Shown here one piece after another: positions 9,629 to 20,271 of a stretch of DNA of 64,000 nucleotides. A model generated the notes under the pieces. The model worked only from the letters and a program-made list of their open reading frames with translations. It searched no databases and had not been told where the DNA came from. A program made the position numbers and the translations under genes. Position 1 is the stretch's first letter, and each line of letters opens with the position of its first letter. This DNA is from Thuidium tamariscinum. Its lineage: Eukaryota; Streptophyta; Bryopsida; Hypnales; Thuidiaceae. The stretch spans positions 47,273,082 to 47,337,081 of the forward strand of contig OX344751.2 of assembly GCA_947034885.2 (NCBI GenBank). The letters run 5' to 3'.

Positions 9629-10716
9629 GGGTGATTGCATGAAACACTTGTACTGCTGTGTTGCATCATGTTTTGTGGTGACTAGTTTTTTAGCCATAAC
9701 TTATGTTTTTTAGCTCCAAATGATTCAAATTTTTAAAAATGGGTACTCATAACTATTATACATCATTTAGAATTTTTGAAGATTTAAAAAAAATATTTTA
9801 CTATTTTTAAATAGCCCCCAATTTTTTGTCACATATTCCAATTTAGGGGTTTTTAGTACTATTTAGAACCCCAAAAAAAGAATTTTGAGCTGAAATTTTG
9901 AGAGAATGTTCTTTTAGTAGAATTATAGCTTACCTCCAAAGGAATTATAAAAATAGTCATTTTTTGGATGTATAGAAGTCCACAAAGAGACCTTCTTTCT
10001 ACTTGCTTTTTGAAACATATTAAACATTTTTTTGGTGATTTTCTTGGTCAAGCCTTATCACCAAAAAATCTTCTCAAATGGCCAATTTTTATTTTTATTT
10101 TCAAAAATGTTTTTTATTTTTTATTAATTAGAACATTGAAGTATGTATTTTCTTCACCGGAATTCTATGTGTTCTATGTCCAAAATCCTAGTGAAGAAAA
10201 ATACAACTTCAACATTTTAATTTGTAAAAAATAGAAAAAACAAATTTAATGAAATCTAAAAATTGGCCATTTGAGAAGACTTTTTGGTGATAAGGCTTGA
10301 CCAAGAAAATCACCAAAAAAATGTTTAATATGTTTCAAAAAGCAAGTAGAAAGGTCTCTTTGTGGACTTCTATACATCCAAAAAATGACTATTTTTATAA
10401 TTCCTTTGGAGATAAGCTACAAGTCTACTAATAGAATATCCACTCAAATATTCAACTCAAAATTCGGTTTTCTGGGTTCTAAATAGTACTAAAAACCCCA
10501 CAATGTCAAAGTGTGACAAATTAACAAAATTGAATTTTAAATATCAAATGTTTTTTTTTAATTTGTAAGAAATAAGAATAATAATTTGAGTCAAGATATC
10601 GAGGAAGTGTTTTTTTATTTTGGACACTTAGTTTTTTATTCAAAAGTTAGAGCCATCTTAAAGCGGTCAACCCAAAAAAACGCAACAAATAGTACAAGTG
10701 TTTCGTGCATTCACCC
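9629..10716. mobile_element. Foldback MITE of TTAA type (family B, copy 1)
   Basis: Both ends carry the same inverted terminal word, about GGGTGATTGCATGAAACACT. It is flanked by TTAT on the left and TTAA on the right. The inner halves form a nearly perfect giant hairpin: about 9840-10150 pairs with about 10200-10515, and only some 40 nt lie at the centre. There is no credible transposase frame; the 88-codon frame inside comes from the hairpin. Length 1088 bp, very close to copy 2 at 25859. TTAA target sites are typical of the piggyBac superfamily, so a non-autonomous piggyBac-like element is the best guess. Confidence 0.75.
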
Positions 10717-11760
10717 TTAATATGCTCACAAATTTCATGCTCATGCCTCATAGAGTCATGGCTCTTAGCTCACAAGCTCTTTGTTGCAAGCTCTCATACT
10801 AGTGTCGTTGAAAGTGAACGTGTTCAAATTACTTGTTAAATTGTGTTAAAGGATTTTCATTATTTTGTCATTTTTTTTTTAATTTTTTTAAAAAATATTT
10901 TGTCATATTTTTAAATAGTCACTTGATTGCTTGAAGTCAATGACATTGACATGTTTGTTGGCCCTTTAGTGTGCAATTTTTTTTCCCAATAATAGACAAT
11001 ATTGAGTAAAATTACAATTCCCAAAATGTTATAGGTTTTTTTTGTCCATAGTACTCTATAGTATAAGGGATTTTTTTCCTCTAGTAATTTACATCCTTAA
11101 AGATTTAAAATAGACTTAAGAGATATGGGACTTCAAGCAACAAAGGACCCAAACATTTGAGACTTCATTCACTTCAAGAGTTCAAGTTGGTAGTAATTAA
11201 ATAAAATATGATGAGCCTTTATCCGTATAGTGAAACTAAAAAGTCCTTGATAATTGTATCCTCCATTTCTTTGCTCCTCAATCCTTACGTGCAAAGATTT
11301 TTAGGTGATTTTTTAGATTAGAGATGAATTAGAGATGAATTGACATGATTGACTAGTGCATGTATTCAGAATTTGAATTTTCTATTAAAAATTTCCGATC
11401 ATTATGAAATATGAATTTATGAAGAAAGCTTAAAAGAAACTAATATTCAATACTTAATCCTTGAAGGGCAAAGGGGGACATAATGTACTTACTCGAAATT
11501 TTCAATGACAAATTCCCGATAGGGCAAAACTAATTTAAGTCTTCATTCTTAATACACAAAGAAAACTTTAATTTTATTTTCAAATTTTATTTATTATAAA
11601 TCTGAAAAATATTACCCTAAACCTAGAGTTCTAGAATTATAGTGTGAATGTATGATAGAAAATACCAAATAATTAGAATGATTCCAATTTTCTGGGAAGA
11701 TGTTTCTATTTATGGAATGATAATAAAAGATTTATAAAATTTGAAAATTTACACATATAT
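10717..11760. other. AT-rich stretch without recognisable gene
   Basis: No domain-bearing frame or clear repeat end was found. Confidence 0.4.
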
Positions 11761-11764
11761 AGTT

Positions 11765-12000
11765 TTTATAAAAATGTTAAGATCCAATTTGGCCAATTTC
11801 CCTATTTTTTACAAATTGAAAAATAAAAGTGCCTATTTCCATGAGCCATTTGTATTTTTCTAGTTCACCACTTCACCTACTTAGAAACCTTTTCTACACT
11901 TTTCCTTCATCGGATATCTTCTTCTAGAAGAAATATACATTCTCTATATTTTTTATATTTTTTTAAAATTGTTTTTGTATTTTGAAAGTACTCCCGGAAA
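11765..12000. mobile_element. Truncated family B MITE fragment
   Basis: The order of words (TTTTTTACAAATTGAAAA, TTCCATGAGCC, TTTTTCTAGTTC, CTACTTAGAAACC, a T-rich block, then GAAAGTACT) follows the right half of the element at 23372-24096. No terminal inverted word remains. Confidence 0.5.
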
Positions 12001-12080
12001 ATCAAGAGTACTATGGCCAAAGTGTACCAAAACCGGTCAACCCTCCTATGAAGATAGGCTGTTTGTTTGTTTGGATGTTT

Positions 12081-12372
12081 GTTACGTTGAGATCTCCCGG
12101 ACCGTGAGTCCCCCGAGTGTGTGTTTGGTACCATTGGAAAGCCCTCGGCGAGGAGGGGTGCACGGGCTTTGATTCATGGTGTTCTGACCTATGGCATGAA
12201 AGTTATTGAATTTTGAAGTTTCTATATGTTACGTTGAGATCTCCCGGACCGTGAGTCCCCCGGGTGCCTGTTTGGTACCGTCGGAAAGCCCTCGGCGAGG
12301 AGGGGTGCACGGGCTTTGATTCACGGTGTTCCAACCTACGAAATGAAAGTTATTGAATTTTGAAGTTTTTAT
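12081..12372. repeat. GC-rich 147-bp tandem duplication
   Basis: Two units starting at 12081 and 12228 share GTTACGTTGAGATCTCCCGG, GGAAAGCCCTCGGCGAGGAG and GGGCTTTGATTCA in order, with a few base changes. The composition is much richer in GC than the surroundings. It is not rRNA or tRNA as far as I can tell; origin unknown. Confidence 0.75.
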
Positions 12373-12374
12373 AC

Positions 12375-13765
12375 ATTTATAAAAATATTTTTTTCTTTTC
12401 TTTTAGACCATGGCAACGGCACGGGCCACCCTAGTCTTTCTTGAACTTACGATAAATGGTCTACAACATAAAATTCTTTGAAAGATCTAACATGTTGAAT
12501 ACTTGAATTAGAATTTGAACAATTTTAATTAAAAGAAAGTTGTCGAACTTGTCAAAATGTAGACAATTTTTTCAATTTACAACAAATTCCAAGAAGCTCA
12601 AAATAGGCCTTGGCGCCTTGTCCTTAAGGAGTTAATGGCTTTACGTGTGGAGAAGTTTCTTGTGCCATTCCATGTTTGATAGTTTTGCTATAGATCTTGA
12701 ATAAAGTACAAGATTTCAATTTAGAAATTTTGAATGGAAACGAAATTTAATTCCAAATATTCGGTTTTGTTACCTTTTATGAATAGCTAATTGGTTAAGT
12801 TTGAATGTCAAAATGAAGTTATAAATTTGTAATGGGAGAAACCAAGAAAATATTGAAAGGCACTATATTTTTTTATTTTCTTTAATGATTTTAGATTGGC
12901 TTACTGACATATTGGATATTTGGATGAGGAAATGGAGTTTGTCATCATGCTTTACAATAATTTGTTTATTACATTTTGGAAGAATGGATGTGAATTCATT
13001 TATTCATGGTATATTTAACTTCTTTATCTTATATACTATTATAGATTGAATTCCTTTATTTTGTTTTGTTTGCAATATTTTCAAAGAAGGAAGAAAATGA
13101 TAGATAGTACTGAACTATGTTGTTTAGAAATCATTTAAACCATAGGGATGGTCAATTATGTTATTCCATCAACACTTTTTTGCCATTTTGGCATGTACAA
13201 TAATTTTCTACCTTTGCCTATTTACAATTTATTTCCCTTATCATATATAATTTGAATAGTTTTAAAACCTTTTAATACAGTATCAAATTTGTTTTTTTCG
13301 TAAATATAGAAGAAGACTACTATTTTTTAACTACTTGCGAAACCATTTCTAGATACATGAGAGGTTCCTCAGAAATAAATTATTGAAAATAGATATCTTT
13401 TTTTTGGTGAACTATTATCTTCAAAGATTATAGAAAGTTACAACACAAAGGATTTTTCGATTTCAACCATACAAAATTCTTACAAATTTGGGACTTCACG
13501 ACTTTAGGGGATGCTAACTTCGTAGAAGTCACTGAACTAATCATTAACCAGTAAATGGCCAGGGCCTATTTTGAGCTCCTTCGAATTTGCTTTCATTAAA
13601 ACGGAATGTAAACATTTTCATAAGTTTTTATTATTTCACTCTTGATTAGAAATGACAAACATTATCATCAAAGGTTGCATAGGAAAAAAAATATATCACT
13701 TATAGAGTGAAAGACTATAATATTTGATAATGAAGGTGTTAAAACAACAAAAGAACTAGAAGCCC
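12375..13765. other. AT-rich stretch without recognisable gene
   Basis: No coding frame of interest; several homopolymer tracts. Confidence 0.4.
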
Positions 13766-13769
13766 CAAA

Positions 13770-13926
13770 CCCGAAGGCGCGGTCGCCCATCCCGCAAACG
13801 CGCACCCGTGGTCGCGCACCCGCGGTCGCACCCCACGAACGCGCACCTTCCTGGACTCGCGGTCGCCTTGAATGCGCAGTCGCCCTTCCGCATGTGCCCT
13901 AGGCGACTGCGGGTACTTAAGCAGTC
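13770..13926 (+). promoter_or_regulatory. GC-rich promoter array and core of paralogue 2
   Basis: About eight CGCGGTCGC or CGCACCCG words in gene direction end in GGTACTTAAGCAGTC at 13912-13926, identical to the kinase gene core. The distance to the start codon is about 330 nt, longer than in the other genes. Confidence 0.6.
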
Positions 13927-13983
13927 GCCCCGACCCGTAGTCCACCTCCCTTGCTTTGCGCATTGACCTTCACCCACTTAGAT

Positions 13984-14004
13984 GTGGCTGATTGCGTGCC
14001 CGTG
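13984..14004 (+). promoter_or_regulatory. Downstream promoter word (paralogue 2 copy)
   Basis: GTGGCTGATTGCGTGCCC lies 70-72 nt below the ACTTAAG core, with TTTGCGCATTGACC and TTCACCC between, as in the kinase gene. Confidence 0.5.
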
Positions 14005-14256
14005 AGCAAGGGATTCCATACTTCACGTCGGGATTTGCCATTTTTGCGCTCGAGCTCTGCACATGCTTGGCATACTGTTATGTATGAGTATGTGCCTTTT
14101 TTTTTTATAAAAAAAACATTTTGTAAATGCATATAGGTTTGTAAATGTGTAGTTTGCTTGTTCTAGGGATTTAGGTTTTTAGAAAAGAACATTTTAGTCG
14201 TAGAACAATTAGTTAAGTTAACCATAGAGTAGCATAGTACTCAGGTAGCAATAGTT

Positions 14257-15753
14257 ATGGAGGATGAGACTGGAGCAGCCCAGCCTAGTACAGGCAAACC
14301 ATTGACTTCACCACAGAAGAGGGCAGCTCGAGACAAGGACCATAAAAGGAAGGGGAAATGTCACAAGAAGCGAGTGCCTCTCCTTCAACATCCAAAAATC
14401 AAGGCTTTTTTGGGTTGGAGGACTGAACCTGAGCCTTGGACTTACAAAACAGTCAACAAATATGTTGATTGGTGCCACATCAACAAGTTGTTTCCACATT
14501 GGCGCCACAAGATTCATTTGGGGCAAAACAAGGCCAATCTTGCATATTGCAAAGATGAAGACTTCACACTCAGATGCTTGGAAGTATGGATGAGGTTGTA
14601 TGGGGAGACCAAGCCATATAGAAACGACAATTTCTGTTTCTTCCTGGTCCAAATGGTGTATGCTGAAAACATATTGAAGAAAAAAGTGGACTGGTCAACA
14701 TTGAAGGAGCTTCTAGTTGGAGACCATGTGGAAGAAGCATCTATTGTGGCAGAAGGTGAAACAATTGATGTGAAGAAGTCATTGGCACGAGTGAAGCCTG
14801 GGAAGTTAGCTGTTTTGGATGAAGACGTAGTATGGTCACCTAATTCTAGCTCGAATGAACACACCCATGAATACAATGGGTATAATTTCCAGAGCGACGA
14901 TGAGGATGTTGGCATGGGCGACCAAAAAAAGGCCTTGGAGTTGGAACTTGCCAAGAAAGGCAAAAGAAAGGTGGAGGACCGAGGGACTCCATCAAACATC
15001 CCAAAACAAGTCAGGGAGGGTCATGAGCATATGGAAGTAGGCCAAAAAATTGTTGAAGGCCTCCAAGATGGGAGAGTAGGTGATGGAGAAGAGAGTGTGG
15101 ACATTATCCAAGCTCAATTAGATTCAGCAATTGAGGCCTTGGATTTGGTGAAAAGACATGTGTTAGAATTGCGCCAAATAAGAGCATTGGAACTTAGTGC
15201 TGGCACAACTGCACACACCATCCCTATGTTGAAGGAAGAGATGAAGGCCATACATAGGGCCATCTCTGAAAATGACGAGCGCCTAGCTTCTATGAAAAAA
15301 AGTAGAGATCTTTATTACAAGAAGAAACAAGAGAAGCGTGGACACCCAATGGACGTGTATGCCATACTTCAACAAAAATTGAGAATTCTTGAACGCGAAC
15401 GTTGGCGGGTGCACAATGACGTAAGAGTCCTCAATCGGCAAATAGATGAGGAAGAAAAGACCAACTACGTTGCTGCTCTACAATGTGCCTCAGAGCTAGA
15501 TTTTCTCGCTATGGCTTCTCAATACGGTACCACACAAGAAGAAGTATCAGTATTGCGGAAGCTTGTAAAGCTACATGAGAAGAAATTTGTGGAATCAGTG
15601 AAAGAGGTGGGACAATTGGATTCACAAATTAAATTTGAGCACGCTTGGATGAAGTGGAAAGTGCGTACTACAGCTCGAGGTGTTACTTGTAAAGACCTTG
15701 AAGAGATAGGTCCAGAACCCAAAGAAGAAGATTTTTGTAATACCACACGTTGA
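14257..15753 (+). CDS. Coiled-coil protein with N-terminal CHHCC domain (paralogue 2)
   Basis: Intronless, 498 residues, starting at the first ATG in frame. A basic stretch (KDHKRKGKCHKKR) precedes the shared domain at about 49-150: GW 53-54, WCHI 72-75, R83-H84, C98, C107, RND 117-ish, VDWST 144-148. The middle (about 155-280) is acidic with lysine-rich patches that could act as nuclear signals (KKGKRK). Residues about 285-480 are predicted coiled coil with heptad-like leucine, isoleucine and charged residues. No enzyme motif. It is closest in layout to paralogue 1. A role as a DNA- or scaffold-binding protein would fit but is not shown. Codon use and uninterrupted frame argue for a real gene. 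Confidence 0.75.
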   Translation: MEDETGAAQPSTGKPLTSPQKRAARDKDHKRKGKCHKKRVPLLQHPKIKAFLGWRTEPEPWTYKTVNKYVDWCHINKLFPHWRHKIHLGQNKANLAYCKDEDFTLRCLEVWMRLYGETKPYRNDNFCFFLVQMVYAENILKKKVDWSTLKELLVGDHVEEASIVAEGETIDVKKSLARVKPGKLAVLDEDVVWSPNSSSNEHTHEYNGYNFQSDDEDVGMGDQKKALELELAKKGKRKVEDRGTPSNIPKQVREGHEHMEVGQKIVEGLQDGRVGDGEESVDIIQAQLDSAIEALDLVKRHVLELRQIRALELSAGTTAHTIPMLKEEMKAIHRAISENDERLASMKKSRDLYYKKKQEKRGHPMDVYAILQQKLRILERERWRVHNDVRVLNRQIDEEEKTNYVAALQCASELDFLAMASQYGTTQEEVSVLRKLVKLHEKKFVESVKEVGQLDSQIKFEHAWMKWKVRTTARGVTCKDLEEIGPEPKEEDFCNTTR

Positions 15754-16060
15754 AGTGAAGTATTATAGGGTTGTGCTTTGATTTTGCGTTTTGGACAAAT
15801 GTGTCTAATTTTAGGATGTAATTTTTTGGTAATTAATGTAAAAAGCAATTTTCGGAAAAAATGTGCAAGTCGTGAGGATATTTTATTGAAGATGTGAAAT
15901 AGTATTATGATAGTTTAGGACATAACCACTTGAATAATTGTTCCACCAATTGAAAACCCTACCCAAATCAATATAAAATCAATTATTTTCTGTTGTTTAG
16001 GAGTTAGGACATTGTAATGACAAATGTTTATCTATAAAAAAGAACCAATAATGATTAACT
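15754..16060. other. 3' flank of paralogue 2
   Basis: AT-rich DNA, probably the 3' UTR; no gene seen. Confidence 0.4.
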
Positions 16061-16064
16061 TCTA

Positions 16065-16320
16065 AAGGAAGAATGTCAAATTTTTCGAAAAATTACTTTG
16101 TGGTGCCATTTCTGTTGCATTCATCCAAAAGAAGACTTTTTTTTCCATAATATCCAACCGTAGGATCTTGTACTTTGCTTGCCTAAGATCATGTGGTGAA
16201 ATGTTTAGGAAGTTTGACCGGACAGATTGAAAGATATGGCCATCGAAAGTTCGAAATAAAGTTTTCCGAGATGCAATGCCTATAAATGGAGAATACAAAA
16301 TACTAATTACATTCATTTGC
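16065..16320 (-). mobile_element. Fragment of TTAA family A element
   Basis: Shares with the 40472-41399 copy the ordered words CCGTAGGATCTTGTACTT, ATCATGTGGT and AAGTTTGACCG...GATTG. A short minus-strand frame here (FQSVRSNF...PHDLRQ) matches one at 40.5 kb only because the DNA repeat is the same; I do not call it a gene. Confidence 0.55.
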
Positions 16321-17640
16321 TAGAAGAAATACTTCATGTTTTTATGGTGGAATGAAAGTGGAGTTTTAAGAAAAATAGATTAGATACATTTCCAATTTCC
16401 AGTTGTGGTAATAATAAAAAAATTATGATATTTTTTAGCAAACTTTGATAATCTTTTTGGCATAGTAAATTAACAGTCATTGATAAAAAGAGAACTTTCT
16501 AAAAAAAATTGTGTGACAAAGTTCACTTATTTTTTCCAAAGATCCGTTTGAGAATTGAGATTTCAAGCTTCTGATCAAAAGTAATGTGCAAAAATCATAG
16601 AAGGCTTCAAAGGCCAAAAAATTACCAAAAACTTCAACATTATTTCTCCTTTTTATCCATAAATTTTGAAATAAAGATCCAAATGTCAAATCAATTCTTG
16701 GACATTTAATTGAACTTCAATTCAACCCTTTTTTTGGTTTAGAAATTTCCTTCAAAAATTCATTTATTATACCTAATGGATGTCCGAAGTGTGTTGATTT
16801 GGTTTCAAATTATATGATTTCTAATTATAACATGGATTCTAGACTTTGTAGAGAATTCAAATAATACGTGATTTTTTGAAAAATGAATCTATATTTGTAC
16901 AATCCTAGGTTTACAAATACATTTGCCTATGGTTTTCAAAGAACATAAAATTAGGAAAATAAATTTTCCTCTAATATGTCAATGAACAATGAATTATGGA
17001 AAAACAAAATTCATGAGACATATTTTGTCTATATTATTCCATAAAAGTATGTATGTAAAAAAAAATTTGAACCTTCAACTTCTCTCATTGTTCATTTTTT
17101 GATATTTATCATATAAATTATTAGAATAAAAAAATGCGGTCTTCTTGTATGGGATTTAATGATCGAAGTACCTTTCTTTCATTCAAAAATAAAACCGACG
17201 TAGGCTACTTCTTTCCATGATCCAACATGAAAGAGTACTTTGTTATAAAACAAGAATAAAAAACAAATCAATTTCCTTAATACAAAGATTCAATTCGTAT
17301 TTATAGAAATGAAGCCATTCACTATTTAGACAAGTGCAAACAATAGAATTTCTATACAGTAAGGTAAAGCCGAAAAAAAAGTATATATTAAAAAGAGATA
17401 AACACAAAATTGTTATGAAATAACAATTAATGAAGAAAACCTATTAGAATCCATCAAATAAAACTATAACAATAACACATAGGCTAATACTTCACAATGC
17501 AAATAGTGATGAAGTTCCATCGTATTATCGTATAAGAAGACTCTAAGAGCCTTCTTTTATATATATAGTATGACGAAAAGTCACAAGTGACCTAGATGAT
17601 TACGAGGCTAGCTATAGAACCATAGTTAGCATCTTAAACC
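16320..17640. other. AT-rich stretch without recognisable gene
   Basis: No domain-bearing frame. The last part next to 17641 probably holds the 3' UTR of the RING-H2 gene on the minus strand. Confidence 0.4.
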
Positions 17641-20115
17641 CTAAACATTTGGGTCTTCATGTGCATTGCTTGATTCACCACGCTCGTGGTTGGATGATTC
17701 TCCAACCACAAGTTTGCGCTTGGCGCGAGTGCGTGAAGCTGGTCCATTCGCATTTAGAATGGATTCTAAGACGTTGGAATCCTTCAAGGCTTGGAGGGTC
17801 CTCATGGTCTGTGGAGAGTGTTTCTCCAACAAATAGTCAACAGTTTGACTCGTGTAGTAGGGCCCATATGTAGAGTCCAGCAATGCCATACTAGTAAGAT
17901 CTTCTTCAGAGGCATTTGCAGTCTGGTCGCACACTCTTTTTCCTTCAAAATCCCAACGGTGACATTCCGGATGACGTCCCCACATGAAGCTTTGTGATTG
18001 TTTATCGAAAAATCCACCAAGGCATTGGAAAAAAAATGCCCTTCGTCCCTCGTTCTGTGGACCGTTTCCCATGAGCTTGGATGCAACTTGCATGATCTCT
18101 TCTGGGTCAGTTTCCCAATTCAATTGAGAACTATCTGTGCCCTTTTCTTGATCATGTTGGCCTTGTCGCCAACTCCAAATCAGGTCTCGGCCCCATAATC
18201 TGGTCTCCGGAGTTGTGTCACCTGTGTGTTCCCAAGAGGGCGGCATATATGTCATCAAGTTGAACAAGGCGTATAAACGATCATGGAATGGGGCTGAACA
18301 AATAACACAACGTCTCCGTATGAGGCATTGTGTAATTAGACATTGAGGATGGTATACGTGCACGCATGATCCAAGTGCCCATCCTCCTTCAGGGCCGAAG
18401 GATTCTTGACATATAGGACATTTTGTATGGTCCAAAACAAAAGTTGCTGGCTTTGGCCACAAAAGTTGTCGTTGTTTCTCATCTACGTGGCACGACATCT
18501 GGTTTTTGTGGTCCCAACCAAGCTGTGTCCAATTGATTCCTTCATTTCCAGGGGTGTTCAACATAGGCATATTCTCAGGAAACATGTCCTCCATAAATTC
18601 CCACGATGTGAGTCCATTCTCACGTTTAGGGGCATTTGCGACGAAGTTCTTTGAAATTTTGTCCAACTCCTTTGCAACTTGCTGTGATCTGTCCACGGAG
18701 AGAATGCACGCAACCTTCCAGTGATAGTATGTTGCTGCCAACTCATTCAATCGTGCACGAAGCATCTTGTTTTTCTCTCGAAGGCCTAGTTTCTTCGGAG
18801 ATGGTACCAGTACTGGGAGTGGAAGTGATGGAAATGAAAGTGAATCTTGAGTCTCTTGAACACCATCTGCCCCCATGATAGCATCTTCCGTGATGGTAGG
18901 CAAAATCGTAGCTGGCAATACTGAAGAACGTTTGACACGCTTGCTAGGAGGAGTACACTCAATGAGACCGCTAGTGAGGTCTTCCACGACCCTCTCCAAA
19001 TGATGAGGATCATGTTCAATGAAACCTTCGTCCATATCTGACAAAGTAATCGTCTCATGTTGTTTTTGTCGAAGGCATTGAAGTTCTTTGGCTTGTTCTA
19101 AAATGAGAGCATTCTTCTGGTCCAAATTTGATTGCAATTTCTTCACATCAGATTGGAGTGAAGCAATTGTCGTGTCTTTGGTCTTCAAGAGGTCAAGAGC
19201 CTTATTGAGAGCCGTGGTTGAATCCCCTTGAGCTAAAAGAACAGGAACGCTCGCATCCACAGGCGTTTCATCATTTGGTTCGAAGTCGAAGACATCGGTC
19301 GCATTTTGCAGTGGTAATGATGGACTGCGAACTATTGCTGAGGTCGATCCAAGTCCGATTTGATTCGGCGAGCGTGGAACCTTAGAGGGGCGTCTAGGTT
19401 TCCGTCCTCGTGATGATGAAGCTCCTCTGACAGCTGGATCTTGAATTACTGGTACAGGGGCAATTTGTGGAGCAATCCGTATTGGCCTTGGAGCATGTGT
19501 GCCATCGGAATCACTATCTTCTTCAGATTCCGATGTGATAACTTCAATGACACTCTTATCGAAAGGATCTTTTCGAATTGGTCCAAGTCCACCCTCCGGA
19601 AACTTCAAGACTCCTCTTGGTATTGATCCAATTTCTGGAGGTGAAACATACATACTTTCCTTGATGGTGGACCAATCCACTTCTTTTTTTAGAACCACCT
19701 CAGCATACGCTCCTCGAGCAATGGAAAGCGTGACTTCATTCCTTTCTACAAAAGGAGTGTTGTAGAGGACTTGCCAAATTTCGATGCACCTTTGAACAAA
19801 AGCTGGATTTTCACAATATTTCAAGTTCGCCTTGTTTGTGTGCCGATTGTGATGATGGCGCCATGCCGGAAACAATTTCCCAATGTGACACCATTCAATG
19901 TAGTCTTCGCACATTTGAATTGACCAAGGCTCCTCCTCCTCGCTCCAGCCTTTAAATGCGGGGTGATCAGGATTGTTCAGCACGTGTAATCGCTTGCGAT
20001 GAGTATTGCCTCTGCGCTTCCGATTTTTGTCTAGTATAGACTTCCTCGCAGCATAAGTGATTCGTGTATTGCGTGGAACAACGGGGGGCACCTCCGGGGT
20101 CTGCTCTGTAGCCAT
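17641..20115 (-). CDS. CHHCC-domain protein with coiled coil and RING-H2 finger (paralogue 3)
   Basis: Intronless, 824 residues. A basic N-terminus (KNRKRRGNTHRKR, 30-42) precedes the shared domain at about 55-153: GW 56-57, WCHI 75-78, R86-H87, C101, C110, VDWST 146-150. A serine-rich acidic linker, then a coiled coil at about 300-365, and a second helical stretch at about 455-510. Residues 566-606 are a textbook RING-H2 finger: C566, C569, C584, H586, H589, C592, C603, C606. A RING-H2 of this spacing usually makes the protein an E3 ubiquitin ligase, so the N-terminal domain may bind substrate or a partner; that is inference. The C-terminal 200 residues are tryptophan-rich, with a basic RTRAKRK patch near the end. 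The frame is whole. Such a fusion is not one I recognise. Confidence 0.8.
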   Translation of the reverse strand: MATEQTPEVPPVVPRNTRITYAARKSILDKNRKRRGNTHRKRLHVLNNPDHPAFKGWSEEEEPWSIQMCEDYIEWCHIGKLFPAWRHHHNRHTNKANLKYCENPAFVQRCIEIWQVLYNTPFVERNEVTLSIARGAYAEVVLKKEVDWSTIKESMYVSPPEIGSIPRGVLKFPEGGLGPIRKDPFDKSVIEVITSESEEDSDSDGTHAPRPIRIAPQIAPVPVIQDPAVRGASSSRGRKPRRPSKVPRSPNQIGLGSTSAIVRSPSLPLQNATDVFDFEPNDETPVDASVPVLLAQGDSTTALNKALDLLKTKDTTIASLQSDVKKLQSNLDQKNALILEQAKELQCLRQKQHETITLSDMDEGFIEHDPHHLERVVEDLTSGLIECTPPSKRVKRSSVLPATILPTITEDAIMGADGVQETQDSLSFPSLPLPVLVPSPKKLGLREKNKMLRARLNELAATYYHWKVACILSVDRSQQVAKELDKISKNFVANAPKRENGLTSWEFMEDMFPENMPMLNTPGNEGINWTQLGWDHKNQMSCHVDEKQRQLLWPKPATFVLDHTKCPICQESFGPEGGWALGSCVHVYHPQCLITQCLIRRRCVICSAPFHDRLYALFNLMTYMPPSWEHTGDTTPETRLWGRDLIWSWRQGQHDQEKGTDSSQLNWETDPEEIMQVASKLMGNGPQNEGRRAFFFQCLGGFFDKQSQSFMWGRHPECHRWDFEGKRVCDQTANASEEDLTSMALLDSTYGPYYTSQTVDYLLEKHSPQTMRTLQALKDSNVLESILNANGPASRTRAKRKLVVGESSNHERGESSNAHEDPNV

Positions 20116-20191
20116 GAGATAAGTTGGTGTTCAAAACATCAATAAGGAAACGTGGATGGATGAAGAAAGAAGTAATTATTCAACCCGAAGT

Positions 20192-20207
20192 TAATGCATG
20201 CAGCCAA
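20192..20207 (-). promoter_or_regulatory. Downstream promoter word (paralogue 3 copy)
   Basis: TTGGCTGCATGCATTA on the minus strand, about 72 nt below the TATA box; variant of GTGGCTGANTGCATG in the other genes. Confidence 0.4.
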
Positions 20208-20271
20208 TGAAGGATGCAAGACGAAGAGCCTCGATGGAGAATTAAGGTACCAATGCCTTGTGCGAGCACGG

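Noticed and set aside
9968-10234. 88-codon frame
   Set aside because: It lies in the arm and centre of a hairpin MITE and has no domain.
12081-12372. Ribosomal RNA or tRNA gene
   Set aside because: Although GC-rich, no conserved rRNA block or tRNA cloverleaf could be seen.
16062-16316. Short frame sharing FQSVRSNF and PHDLRQ with one at 40.5 kb
   Set aside because: The similarity comes from a shared non-coding repeat (family A); most copies have no open frame there.
1318-20115. The four intact genes as retroelement ORFs
   Set aside because: No LTRs, integrase or reverse transcriptase traces lie next to them, and each has its own TATA-type promoter.
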